Notes: generated by a model from the sequence alone, not told the origin. A DNA stretch of 64,000 bases from Micrasema longulum (GCA_022494885.1 JAGVSM010002739.1:186001-250000), one strand, 5' to 3'; shown: positions 47,366 through 57,665, numbered from the stretch's first letter. Translations and numbers: made by a program.

Positions 47366-50270
47366 GCCGCTGCAGCTAATGACTCACCAACAGGATCAGT
47401 CTCAGTATTTGACTTCTTATTGCCTTTAGTTTGTATCCACCGCTTAAACAGCAGTTAGATACATTTTTAACACCTGTTATTTTTTATTTTAGAAAAGTAA
47501 TATTTATAAGACAGCTTAAATATTGAGACCTCCTAAATATATTCAGACTGAACAATCGCTAATTTGTGATTTATATTTGATACGAATTTAATTCAGTATC
47601 GTTCACTAACTAAAGACAACAGAAACCCGAATTTGACTAGAACAATCTCCGATTATCCAAATGGTGCAAATGACATTTGCAGGAAAATATTAGAGATTTA
47701 AAAAATAACTGTGACAGAAAGTGATATATATATATTATACTTCTATTATTAGAGATAATAAGATACTATTTAATTGATTATAATGTAAGCAGTTTTTATG
47801 ATCCAATTGGAGTGAAGATATTATTTAGTTGCTTGCATGTTTTGTATTTATTTACAGCGGACGACTCGGTTCAAATATCTTTATACCTATTATACCAAAG
47901 TTTCTCTTTTGTTCTGTATCCAATATTCAAAAAATTCCATCAATTGCTCTGTTACAATAACATGACATAATATGTTCAGGATTAAAATTTCCACGAAGAT
48001 CTAATTGATAAATTTATTTTCAGAGGCATCTATTAAATTAGTGAGAATTAAACGAGCAAAAAATGTTTTAAAAAAAAAATCTATTGGCACATTATTACCA
48101 TACAATCAAATTGAAATAGTTTAGATGTATAGTTTTGTGCCTTTTACATCCTCATTTATATAGAGTGCGTTCTCGCTCATTTGTCTTTACACCATGCTTC
48201 CACTTTACAACTTCTCGGTCACAAATTATAATTACAAAATGTGTGAACTGAATCGTCTGCTATATTTTCCAGGTAAATTGGTGACCATGCAAATATATGG
48301 GATTCTTTTTATTTAAAGATTTTTAAATCATTTTCTTCCATTAAAATAAAATTGTTTAATTTTGTTCGATAAATCTGGTAATTTTAAATGTATAGATTAA
48401 TTTTTATTGTCTTCAATTTTAATGAAATTAAAAAAAAAAATAGTAAATATAATTTTATGTATTTTAGTTTTTTAAATTATTTAATTGTTATGAATATTTA
48501 TTTTTAATTATGAAAATCGGTTCTCATACATTTATTTTTAGTGCCTTGTTGCAGTTGATATTGGCCTGGAAGCTGCACATTTGGTTAGTTTACTCTAGTT
48601 TGTGTCATTAGTTACCAATGTATCTGGATGCTTGTAGATCTAAGTCGATATAAAATAGCCTTCGACAGAACGTTTCCGCGCATCCTTTCTTCCTTGTGAA
48701 ACATTCTTCAGTTTAGTTATGGTATGAGTATGTGGATAGAGGATAGAGGATAGGTGCTATTTTGTTAAACGGTATAGATAGTATTATTTTTCAATAAAGT
48801 TAGGGATGTTTCACTTTCCCAGGCAGGAGGTGCGGCAACATTGTATTTTTGTATATTTGTTATATTGTTATACCTAAATTAAGTATGATTAACTCTGGAT
48901 ATGATGAACTTTGGGTGCATTGGATGTATCAATAAACAGACTGTTAGTGAGGCTGTGTCAAGGTTTTGCTCATTACCGACTCAGGCCTTGTGGAAGGTAA
49001 GTAAATAAGTAATGGAGTGAGTTTGGTAAACCTGAGTTAGACTAGACAGGTTAGGGTGTTGCTAAATCACCTGTCAGGCCTTACAGAGGGTAATGTAATA
49101 GAGGATTGGTAGCTTTATATTATATTGCTGCGGGAAGCTGATTGTGTCTTATTTACACTGCCTTAATGTTTTTTACTACTGAACATTTTTTGGGGTGTTA
49201 TTTAATACGGTAACAGTTTATTGGTACTGTGAAAGAAAATGCAATTTACCATCAAAGAAAACTACAAACGGCAATGAAACTCTTGTATACAATTTACTTG
49301 CAAAAGTAAAATTTCATACTCACGGCGTAACAAGAATATGGCTAAAATAACATGATTTTAATTTTACAGAAAGTCAAGAAATTACTTTCTTGTACTAGGA
49401 AAGTAATTGTCTGACTTGCCATACGATTAACGATTAATGTCACTATAAACAAGTCACAATACTTTCCTCAACCATTCGCAACCTCAATGTAGAGGTGGGG
49501 AATAAGTTTCCCCAGAGGAAAAATAAACTAATATGGTCATAGACCAACATGGAACATGAATCCTACACAGCAACTGTGTATGTGTTTATTCATGGCTATA
49601 TATAGCCATCCCATTTAAAATTCTTAATATTAATTATTGTTGCTTGCTTAACACAAATATCATAGTCTTAGAATTTTATCAAACTTATTAAAATATGTTT
49701 CCAAACCTCTAAATTGTGTTTTATGATCCAAGTAGATATGGGATTTTTCAGTATGCTAGTAATTTCAAGGAACTCGAATTCCCTTCTTTTTTGTTTTTAA
49801 TATAGTTGAAATAATTGTTAGTTCAGTATATATTGTTTTCTTGAAGGTAACACATATTGGAATATCTATACCGTGGCTTCAATATTATAGTCCCACACCA
49901 CCGTATGGACTTTTAAGTAAAAATGCATGATGTTTATTTCCGATTACCTGAAATCCGATAATATAAAATAGCTTAGAAAAATCAGATATAATTCTGAAAA
50001 TTCTATTAGTTTTGTTGCTATACAAATATAATATTCAACACATTAGATTATGTCTCATACCTATATGCAACAAGTTTTTCATTGAAGTGTAGCTAAACAT
50101 AACAATTCTAATGGCTTTGAAAATGTATACCTAAATGAAGAATTCTATGTAATACTACTACTACTACTACATTTAAAATTATCAATGTACGTTTTATAAT
50201 GAAAGATCTTAGAAGCCGATTTTGAATGAATTGTAAATTGTATGAGTTGTACTTGTCTTAAATAAATAAA
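47366..50270 (+). other. Probable FAM120 3' UTR
   Basis: No other gene was found in the 2.9 kb after the FAM120 stop codon at 47363-47365. AATAAA signals on the plus strand lie near 48793, 48932 and at 50261-50270. The last is a doubled signal immediately before the oppositely oriented SWI5 gene end. Which one is used cannot be read from sequence. A (CTA)n run lies at 50154-50170. Confidence 0.4.
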
Positions 50271-50291
50271 ATACAACAATTTAACGACTTC

Positions 50292-50297
50292 TTTATT
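50292..50297 (-). terminator. SWI5 polyadenylation signal
   Basis: AATAAA on the minus strand, nine bases past the SWI5 stop codon. It lies within about 30 bp of the plus-strand AATAAA pair at 50261-50270, so the two gene ends may face each other very closely. Confidence 0.55.
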
Positions 50298-50305
50298 GGG
50301 CAAAT

Positions 50306-50542
50306 TTATGACATTTTGTTATATTTTTCCATGTCAAATATTTTATGAATTTCAGTGACCGTTGTTCCTTGTAAGTCAGCGAGTGCTCCCATGACAACTT
50401 GTGCTGCATCTTTAACATCATTGTATTCATGAAGAAGTTTTAAATATTTTTCATTTTCGGTGTAGTATTTTTTAAGGTCTTGGTCAAGTTTATTTTCCAT
50501 TTCTTTTAATTTTTCATAATCATTTTCCAATTTAGTCACCAT
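50306..50542 (-). CDS. SWI5: DNA repair protein SWI5 homolog
   Basis: SWI5 pairs with SFR1 and stimulates strand exchange by Rad51 in homologous recombination; it acts in the nucleus. The 78-aa frame is a short coiled coil (residues 1-40, with the heptads of NDYEKLKEMENKLDQDLKK) followed by the family core LLHEYNDVKDAAQVVMGALA and TTVTEIHKIFDM near the C-terminus. The core motif LLHEYNExKDxxQxLxGxLAxxxG..T..E(L/I)...F is seen complete. The length fits the minimal Swi5 domain (about 80-90 aa). The ATG at 50542 lies three bases after a good acceptor (pyrimidines then aacag), so at least one upstream, possibly non-coding, exon should exist. I did not find it. The stop codon is TAA at 50308-50306. 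Confidence 0.88.
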   Translation of the reverse strand: MVTKLENDYEKLKEMENKLDQDLKKYYTENEKYLKLLHEYNDVKDAAQVVMGALADLQGTTVTEIHKIFDMEKYNKMS

Positions 50543-50578
50543 AATCTGTTAAGAAAATATTGCAGTGAATTTTTATGT

Positions 50579-50800
50579 ACGGTAGAACTCTGCTTATCCG
50601 AACTCCGGTAATCCAGATTACAAAATATCAGGATCGTCACCAGGAAATAAAAAAAAAAGATGTAATAACAAATATAAAGGACGCTGCTGGCTGATGCATT
50701 TCTTCATCAAAGCAATTAACTTTGCTGGACATGTTTTAGTAAGTATTTATGTTATAACATCTGGCAATCATTGACCTGGATAATTTGAGTTTTACTACAT
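50579..50800. repeat. Pogo-like MITE remnant upstream of SWI5 exon
   Basis: Left end 'ggtagaactctgcttatccg' and the complement of the right end ('gtagtaaaactcaaattatc') resemble each other and pogo-type termini, with several mismatches. No protein was seen. It lies in the presumed SWI5 intron. Confidence 0.4.
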
Positions 50801-51559
50801 GTGCATAATCAACCATTCTAAATGGTAGTATTATACATTTAATTTAATCAACTGAATGCGCAGGGTCAGCTTTGTATCGCTGGTCCCGTCTGTTCAGTAG
50901 GCAAATGTGCAACAAAAATAAACTTTGTTTCTAGCAGAAGTTAGTAACGAAAAGAAATTCGGCTTGTGAGATGTTGCTATTTGACATTTTATTTCCCAGT
51001 TTTAACATCAGGTCACTATTACATTATAATTATTTAAATAAATTTCTATTTAGATACACATATAATCTATGTAAGTTTAATACCACAGATGAACCATTTA
51101 TTAAAATATTCAGGAGGGACAAAAAAACATGAAAAAATCTATTTAAATGCAGTTTATTTTGTGTTGTTGATTTATATATGTGTCCATACTAAATTATTGT
51201 GACGGTTAAACTGGAAGTTACGAATGGAGTATTTGCTGTATTGCCTTTATAAAAATCGATTACTGTATTGGATTTAGGGATATATCGGTATTGCTTTGCT
51301 TCTTTAGTAGGGAGGAATCATTCGTAGTAATGAATTTAATCGAATGCAAGCAGTCTATCATTCAATTGAAAATTTTTGCTCATAAACGGTATTGAACTCT
51401 GAGGATATTACATAATTATTTTAATAAATTTGGATCCATTTTATCTTATATTTCAAAGAAATTACATTTCTTGATTATGTGGACACACAGCAAGCATATG
51501 CGCAAATTAAGTTCTATATTTTATCGACGCACGGAGTAACATTCACCATAGCAAATGGA

Positions 51560-52240
51560 ATAATACATACATTCTGTCTAATAAATACCAGGACTGAGAC
51601 AAAAAACAACAATAAATCTATTATTCTTCCAAATTTATTGAATCTCCTTGAAAATAGGCTTCTTCTGATGAGCTACATTTTTTTCAAACTTTTTGTAGGC
51701 ATACTCCAGAATCGCCTTGAGTTCATTTCTTTTATGTTTTCAATTGAGTCAAAACGAATTGGTAATTTAAGTTTGAGAAGCAGCCAAAAAGTCATGGGAG
51801 CCAATCAGGAGAATACTGGAGTTGTTCGATGACATTAGTTGAGTTTTTATTAAAAAAATTATTCAGTGTTGGCTTTGTGAGACGGCGCATTATCGTGGTG
51901 CAAAGTCCAAGAGTTGCTCTTCCACAAATCTAGACTTTTTCAGCGATGTTCTTCTCAAACATCTCATAACACTCAAATAATATTGTTCATTCACTGTTTG
52001 GCTGTCAGGAAGAAATTCCAAGTGACTCGATTGAAGACAAAACAAAATTCGCAGAGGGAACTTAAGGCGATTCCGGAGTTTGCCTACAAAAAGTGGATGG
52101 ATGACTGGATTGTTCGTTGGAAAAAATGTATTGCTTCAGAAGAAGCCTATTTTGAGGGAGATTCAATAAATTTGAAAGAATAATTGATTTGTTTTTTTTA
52201 CTGTCCTGGTATTTATTTGACAGAATGTACTCATCGTTCC
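51560..52240 (-). mobile_element. Mariner transposase relic with inverted duplicated end
   Basis: On the minus strand, 52020 down to 51590 reads DSQTVNEQYYLSVMR, then LHHDNAPSHKANT (second catalytic Asp), then a frame-broken C-terminus. On the plus strand, 52020-52180 carries the same C-terminal part again: RELKAIPEFAYKKWMDDWIV then KKCIASEEAYFEGDSI. The tail sequence 'tctaataaataccagga' at 51579 is mirrored near 52210. So a second, truncated copy is joined head-to-head with the first. Neither is functional. Confidence 0.7.
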
Positions 52241-52490
52241 CTTTCCACACCTAATGGTGCATAGGGCACTGCATTGGTACACCAATTTCAGTGTATCTTA
52301 ATCATTTTTGTTGCAAGAAGGTAAGGCGATCAGTCTTACGCTTCAGGTACCAGTCCAGGGATTATGAAGTATTCTAGTGTGAAAACACCTTTTAAATAAT
52401 TATTTCATTTCAACCATGTCCGGAATCGAACCCGAGACCTCTCGCATGGTAGGCAAACGTGCTGACCATTACACCACAAGGCCGAAAAAC
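52240..52490 (-). repeat. SINE family B, best-preserved copy
   Basis: The minus strand begins with the head 'ccttgtggtgtaatggtcag' (A box) and 'ctcgggttcgattccgg' (B box), then the body ending 'accaatgcagtgccctatgc'. It abuts the mariner relic at its low-coordinate end. Confidence 0.8.
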
Positions 52491-52554
52491 GACAGAATGT
52501 ACACTAGTGCCATTAATGGAAACTTTTTGAAAAATTAGGTTTCACTAGGTCTTA

Positions 52555-53165
52555 GTCAAAATAGGCAAAAAAAATAAATTTGTCTGGACCGGGCTTTAGA
52601 ACGCATCAATTGGACGGAGGATGACTCGGCCAAAGTTACGAATCTAGAATCTGCATCTTTGGTAGTAATGGCGTCAGGTTTGTTTGTCGTCAAACAGGCA
52701 AAGATTAGTTGCCTGGGTGCACCATAGCCCCATAACCACCCCGTGAGTGTCATGGTGTGGGCCTGCATGGTATTGGATGTCTGATACTCATTGAGGGTAA
52801 TATCACGCCAGAAAATATCAAGATGTGGTCTTAGAACCAAAACTGCCACCATGGATGATTTGTGCGACAGGGGTCCTGAGCAGTGTATCTTTTAGTAGGA
52901 TGGTGCGGCATTCCACACCATAAGTGGTTCAGTGTCCTGCCCTGTCTTGGCAACAGCCCTGACCTCAAACCCATTGAAAATTTGTGGTTGAAATTAAAAG
53001 TGCTGGTTTTTGTCGGAACCCGAGCAAAAAAAGGGAGTTGATCCAGGCCATCATCCACCCAAGACTCAGGGTTATCATACCTGAAGATCTCCGCTGTTTG
53101 GACACAATGCCTTAAAAAATTGAGGCAGTAGTTAAATTTCAGAGATGCCCAACAAAATATAAGAT
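52555..53165 (+). pseudogene. Tc1-like transposase pseudogene
   Basis: Broken plus-strand frames read SVMVWACM, LIEGNITPENI, NSPDLKPIENLWLKLKVLV and later ELIQAIIHPRLRV and IEAVV. These give the order of the catalytic half of a Tc1 transposase: the GVMVWG-type block with the second Asp region, the SPDLNPIENLW block with the third acidic residue, and the C-terminal tail. At least three frameshifts separate them. Terminal repeats were not resolved. It is a different lineage from the Tc1 copies at 27149 and 54021. Confidence 0.75.
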
Positions 53166-53494
53166 ACAAATTATTATTTTATAAACCATTCTGGAACATG
53201 CATGTGTTACTGATTAATTTGTTTAACATTTTGTAAATTTCGATGATACTTGCAATCTTATGATTATGCATGCCAATGTCATATAATCATTTAGAAATGC
53301 AAACGTAAGGATTTATCATACCAGAACAGACATTTTTGGCTATGATTACAATTACATCACAATTTAACTAAAGTTTCAGTGAATATATATTTAATACCTA
53401 TTTTGTATGATTTCTTGTTTAATTATGAAACTTGCGATGGGTCCAAGAAGCATGCAAATATTTATTTTTAAAATGGTAGTGCAAACCTTAAACA

Positions 53495-53790
53495 GGTATA
53501 ATTGATGAGATTAAGAAACGGTCACTGAGATGGTTAGGTCATGTAGAATGAATGGATAACGAAAGAATGGTAAAACAGATATATATATATTTATTCATAT
53601 GGCGAGAAACGTAGGACGAGGATGACCAAGACATGGCACGATCTGAAAATCTTAAATCTGGTCATGTCAAAAGCAGACACAACCGAAGGGCATGTATGAC
53701 AAGATGTATGAAAGTTGAAGAAGCTAGAAACGTATGTCAGGATAGGCGTGTGGCGATCCATCCTCTCTGCCCACACCTAAAGAGCCATGG
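53495..53790 (+). mobile_element. RTE-like retrotransposon tail fragment
   Basis: The plus strand reads IIDEIKKRSLRWLGHVE then MDNERMVKQIYI, the RLRWLGHVxRM.D.RMVKxI block near the C-terminus of RTE-type reverse transcriptases. An in-frame stop falls between the two parts. A GRxxGRP-like block follows near 53610. Confidence 0.6.
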
Positions 53791-54319
53791 CGCGATGGTA
53801 GTAATAGTATACACATATACATAACATACCTGTTATATGCCTATTTATTGAAAGAGTTTTACAAAAATTGTACCCTTTTTTACATAATAATATTATTCAA
53901 AACCAATTTTAAAGTACACATTTTTATTTATCAAGAATGCTCACAAATAACATACATTAGATTCTATTCAGATTTCAATTACTTATAATACAATTGTTGA
54001 TGTTTTAATATTATAATATACAGCGTTGGCCATGTGTGTTAGGCACCCCCTACAGAACTGGTTTATGTCTTTAAATACTGCAATCCTTTCTGATTGTATT
54101 GTATTTTGATGGATTTTACCTGCTACTTACTACCTTCTATCCTAACCTACTACAATTAGGGGCGTGGTTTATTTAAAAACAATACTTTCTCATTTTAAGG
54201 GTTAGTTCTATATTTGAAACGTTATTATAATCTCTCCAGTTATTATAATCAGTGAATAAGTGCGATTTTTTATACTTTTCATTTAAGCCTTCGTTATTTT
54301 CTGTTAAAATGCTAAGAAA

Positions 54320-55315
54320 ATGGGATTTGAAACCGAGCGGTCTCAAATAATTTTATTGAATTTAGAAGGGTTAACCCAGGTTCAAACAGCTAAAAAAATT
54401 CAATGCTCCCGGTGTGCGGTCCAAACAACAATGAAAAATTCTTATAAAAACCGCCCAAAAATTGGCAGAAAGAGGATCACCTCAAGTCGCGAAGACCGAA
54501 CTTTGGTTAATAAATCATTAAAAAATTGTCTTAGTACGACTTCAAAGCTATCTGCTGAACTGGAAAGTAAATGCAACATAAAAATATTTATCTGGGCACA
54601 AGAACACAAAAATTGGACGGTAGAAGACTGGGCTAAAATACTTTGGTCCGATGAAACTAATATTAATGTGAGTATTTTAATCCAATCCTACTTTTATAAA
54701 AAAAAATTAAATATGTAGGTAACAGAAAATTTATTAGAAAAAAATGAAATAGAAGTCATGTTTCTTTTTTCATTTTTTATAGATTTTTGGGACTCCTGGT
54801 TCTGTATATGTCCGTCGAAGAGTAGGTAACCATCCCGATTGTGTAGTGCCTACAGTAAAACATGGTGGAGGAAGCATAATGGTATGGGGGTGTATGGCGA
54901 ATACAGGTGTTGGGAAACTCTTTGTCTGCCAATGACGAATGAATTCCGACACCTATTTCATCATGTTGGATGATGTTTTGGAACCCTCCATCATGAAACT
55001 ATATGATGTCGGGTCCCAACAGAACGTTATATTCCAGCAAGACAATGCTCCGTGTCACACTTCAAAAAAATAAGGTGAAAGTTATGAATTGGCCTCCACA
55101 GTCACCAGACCTAAATCCAATCGAACATTCATGGTCAGCACTTTGAAAAAAGTATGCCAACGAAATTAAAAATCAATGCAGGAGTTTAAAAAATATGTAT
55201 TTGAAGAATGGGATAAAATAGGCTCTTATGTTTGTCAAAAATTTGATGGTAGTATGCAAAAAAGAGTGTGCCGTAATAGAAGCGAAAGGAATGAGTACCA
55301 AATATTAAATGTATC
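54320..55315 (+). pseudogene. Tc1-like transposase with probable intron, broken
   Basis: The frame starts MGFETERSQIILLNLEGLTQ with a helix-turn-helix region, then a KIGRKRITSSREDR basic region, then WTVEDWAKILWSDETNIN. At 54668 a GTGAGT donor opens a 115-bp insert with a T-rich end TTTTTTATAG at 54773-54782. Removing it joins WSDETNIN to IFGTPGSVYVRRRVG, which is exactly the continuation expected for Tc1 transposases, whereas reading through shifts frame and meets a stop. Afterwards the frame has VKHGGGSIMVWGCMANTGVG, a stop, a frameshifted QQDNAPCHTS (second Asp) and WPPQSPDLNPIEHSWSAL (third acidic block), with more stops. It is non-functional. Confidence 0.85.
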
Positions 55316-55387
55316 TTAGAAATATACCAGTATTACTAAACAATTGTCATTATTTTTGAAATCCTGCCAGAAAAATAAATATGTTCA

Positions 55388-55393
55388 TTTATT
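55388..55393 (-). terminator. Polyadenylation signal for GPN2 inside the Tc1 element
   Basis: AATAAA on the minus strand, 45 nt past the GPN2 stop codon, within the Tc1 element's terminal region. No other AATAAA lies between the stop codon and the element, because only 14 bp separate them. Confidence 0.55.
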
Positions 55394-55438
55394 AGGGGTG
55401 CCTAAACACATTTGGCCAAAGCTGTATAGAAGTGAAAA

Positions 55439-56335
55439 CTAATTTATCTCATAGTCATCTTTTTGCATACCAATAGCACAAGCTAACATTGAATTAACAT
55501 TCCTTTTTTCATTTGTTTTAAACCCATATCCATTCACCCTATCTGCTACACTTAACACTTTCTTTAAACTATCACTGTCAAATGTATCCAAAAGCAAAAA
55601 TGAAACTAAACTGTAATCTTCAACAACAGATATTAAAGCAGAATTAATTTTTTTGTATTTAGACATAATGGAATCACTATCTAATGTATCTAGAAGGTAA
55701 TTCAAATCAAGAACCTCGCTATAAAAGTCAAGGCCAAATTGTAACTTAGCGGAGTGCTTCTTCAGCAAGTCAACTTTAGATAGTACATTGACATGTGGCA
55801 AACCTATCCTCAGCATAGCACTTAGAGAGAGAATTAACGACGAAATGAATTTCCCAGCATCAGAACAGTGATGAGAATCTACAAGGTGCACAGTGCAGAC
55901 TTGTATTTCAGCTTTCTTTACAAGTAATGAAAATATCCTTCCAAGACTTCCATGGTGACTATACAGCTCAACCTGTCCTGGTACATCAAATATAAAGTAA
56001 CATTTTTCTCCTTTAGCTAATATTTGTTCATAAAGCCAGTGAAAATTCAACTCTAAATATTCAATACAGTACATTAACCCAGCATTTGGTCCGAGCTTCA
56101 AATCTAACATAACATCTTCTAGTTTGATTAAAGATTTAATGTTGATGTCAGGTGTATATGGTAATGTATCATTGGCAGGATCTAAATTGACAATGACGGG
56201 CTTTCTGCCTTGTGTTTTAATATACTCGGAAATTTTCCAACAATAGGTAGTTTTGCCAGAGCCAGGGGGACCAACTACTAATTGGCCATATAAGCTTTTT
56301 GATTGCTTAATGTGCTGCAAAATTTGGTTAGACAT
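55439..56335 (-). CDS. GPN2: GPN-loop GTPase 2
   Basis: GPN2 belongs to the GPN-loop GTPases, cytoplasmic proteins that assist assembly and nuclear import of RNA polymerases II and III. The 298-aa single-exon frame has the P-loop GPPGSGKTT (22-30), the NLDPAND block (50-56), the signature GPN (82-84) in LGPNAGLMYC, the G3 motif DVPGQVEL (117-124) and the base-specifying SKVD (186-189). All are intact and the length fits the family (about 300). The ATG at 56335 is preceded in frame by non-homologous codons starting with TTG, and the family's start lies at this ATG. It begins only 20 nt after the PSMG3 stop codon on the same strand. The TAG stop at 55441-55439 is followed 14 bp on by a Tc1 element. 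Confidence 0.96.
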   Translation of the reverse strand: MSNQILQHIKQSKSLYGQLVVGPPGSGKTTYCWKISEYIKTQGRKPVIVNLDPANDTLPYTPDINIKSLIKLEDVMLDLKLGPNAGLMYCIEYLELNFHWLYEQILAKGEKCYFIFDVPGQVELYSHHGSLGRIFSLLVKKAEIQVCTVHLVDSHHCSDAGKFISSLILSLSAMLRIGLPHVNVLSKVDLLKKHSAKLQFGLDFYSEVLDLNYLLDTLDSDSIMSKYKKINSALISVVEDYSLVSFLLLDTFDSDSLKKVLSVADRVNGYGFKTNEKRNVNSMLACAIGMQKDDYEIN

Positions 56336-56355
56336 TGTGATGATTATTTTAATAT

Positions 56356-56769
56356 CTAAGTGCAGAACACATCTAAGCAAACATCCTTTATAGCCTTAAG
56401 AGTTTCCAAATTATAATCTTTTAAACCGGAAGAAAAATATAAAGGTTTTTCTATATTCAAGTTTCCTGCTAAGTATCGAGCCGCTAATTGATTTTCTGTA
56501 TCGCAAGCTCCCAGAAGTATTTTAGAATCAAAAGACGATTCTTTCTGTATGTTTATGGAAGAAATATTCTCCTTTTGTATTAATATCAAAGACCCAATTT
56601 TTTGGAATTGCGTAACAATCAAAAAAATACAATTTGAAAATTCTGCCCATACAAAATCAGTGTGAATATTGTTTATCTCAGCACCGATAGATCTAAACAA
56701 CTTAGTTTCAGATATCATCAGAGAAGAAGAGTTTGTCGAAAGCGTTTTCATCAATTCGGGTAGTTCCAT
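56356..56769 (-). CDS. PSMG3: Proteasome assembly chaperone 3
   Basis: PSMG3 (PAC3) works with PSMG4 to help assemble the alpha ring of the 20S proteasome in the cytoplasm. The 137-aa frame contains the family core: HTDFVWAEFSNCIFLIVTQF then QKIGSLILIQ, a SKILLGACDTENQLAARYLA strand-helix block, and the C-terminal helix LETLKAIKDVC. Human PSMG3 is about 122 aa, and the extra residues are an N-terminal extension (1-30). ATG 56769 is the first in frame. A pyrimidine-AG sequence about 30 nt upstream could be an acceptor for a 5' UTR exon. The stop TAG at 56358-56356 leaves 20 nt before the GPN2 ATG. The frames differ, so no fusion by read-through is possible. Confidence 0.9.
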   Translation of the reverse strand: MELPELMKTLSTNSSSLMISETKLFRSIGAEINNIHTDFVWAEFSNCIFLIVTQFQKIGSLILIQKENISSINIQKESSFDSKILLGACDTENQLAARYLAGNLNIEKPLYFSSGLKDYNLETLKAIKDVCLDVFCT

Positions 56770-57009
56770 AACTGCACTTCATTGAAGAGAATACCTAAAA
56801 CAATTATCATATTCTTAAGTTTATAAAACTAAACTAATTTTATTTTTGAAAGATACCTCACAATAGGTTAAATAAAGGTAAACAAGATTTAAAATATTTT
56901 CGCACAGAAAAATCTTTATTAAAAAAAATTGTGTACTCAAGTTCTTCATGTCGTAATATCCGATTTCAAGTTAATACTTAGTTGTATTATTTCAATGTAA
57001 TTATTTTAC

Positions 57010-57240
57010 AGAGTTTAGAAGGAAGATAGTCTTTATTTTACATTAGTCCAATGTAAGAGGCAAGGTGGTGAAAGAGGCAGATTATGTGTATCTCTTCCAT
57101 GAACTACATATTATTATATCATTAAGTAGTCACTAGAAAAAATATGCATAATCTGCCTCCTTCACCACCTGCCTCTTTCTTCAATCATACCTTACATTGA
57201 ATTCTCGTAAAAGAAATACTCCCTTCTTTTCTAAACTCTG
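57010..57240. repeat. Long hairpin element upstream of PSMG3
   Basis: Ends 'cagagtttagaaggaagata' and the complement of 'cccttcttttctaaactctg' pair. Inner arms pair more strongly: 'gaggcaaggtggtgaaagag' then 'gcagattatg' against 'cataatctgc' and 'ctccttcaccacctgcctc'. It is 231 bp, non-coding, and about 240 bp upstream of the PSMG3 start codon. Confidence 0.8.
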
Positions 57241-57489
57241 TGAAAATATTACATCAAAACAATACAATAAAAATAGTTATTTGCATCTAAATTCCTGTAT
57301 TATTTACAAATTTTGCCTAAATAACCCTACATCCCCAAGGAACTTTAGAGTTTAGAATTCATTTTCAACATTTGATATAATTATTAGCTTAATTAATTGC
57401 TCTACCTTGCACCTATTTCGGCTACATTATACAAATTTTGCAATGTAGTTCTCTTTGAATTGTATGCACTTAGTGCAGTAATGCTTCCT

Positions 57490-57580
57490 GGTAGAAGTTT
57501 TTATATTACAACAGAGACGAAGAACATTTTATAGTAGGAAATATTGAATCCAGTTCTTCTCTATAAAAATTTGAAGGTTT
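57490..57580 (+). repeat. Family G hairpin repeat fragment
   Basis: Contains 'caacagagacgaagaacatt' and 'gaatccagttcttctctata', matching part of the copy at 3545 in inverted block order. Confidence 0.45.
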
Positions 57581-57604
57581 TTCGTTAGATTTTTCTCAGT
57601 TTTG

Positions 57605-57665
57605 CATATTTATTATTCTTTTCGCCAACGTTTCAAACAGCATTACAGTGTCCATCAGCTTGGCT
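57605..57665 (-). repeat. Penelope-like terminal repeat with hammerhead-like core
   Basis: The minus strand reads 'gctgatggacactgtaatgc' then 'tgtttgaaacgttggcg'. The CTGATG block and GAAACG block are spaced as in hammerhead motifs reported from Penelope-like elements. Stem II is weak here. No reverse transcriptase was found beside it. Class assignment is inference. Confidence 0.35.

Larger units (their letters stand above)
54021..55424 (+). mobile_element. Tc1-like transposon, full length but inactive
   Basis: Terminal repeats of about 34 bp match with three or four differences: left 'cagcgttggccatgtgtgtt', right complement 'cagctttggccaaatgtgtt', both continuing into 'aggcacccc'. TA flanks at 54019-54020 and 55425-55426 give the expected target duplication. 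The 1404-bp body holds the transposase pseudogene at 54320-55315. The right end lies 14 bp from the GPN2 stop codon, so the element sits in the 3' UTR of GPN2 in antisense orientation. Confidence 0.93.

Noticed and set aside
56336..56380. Extended GPN2 start (15 extra residues from position 56380)
   Set aside because: It begins with TTG, not ATG, overlaps the PSMG3 frame and has no family counterpart.
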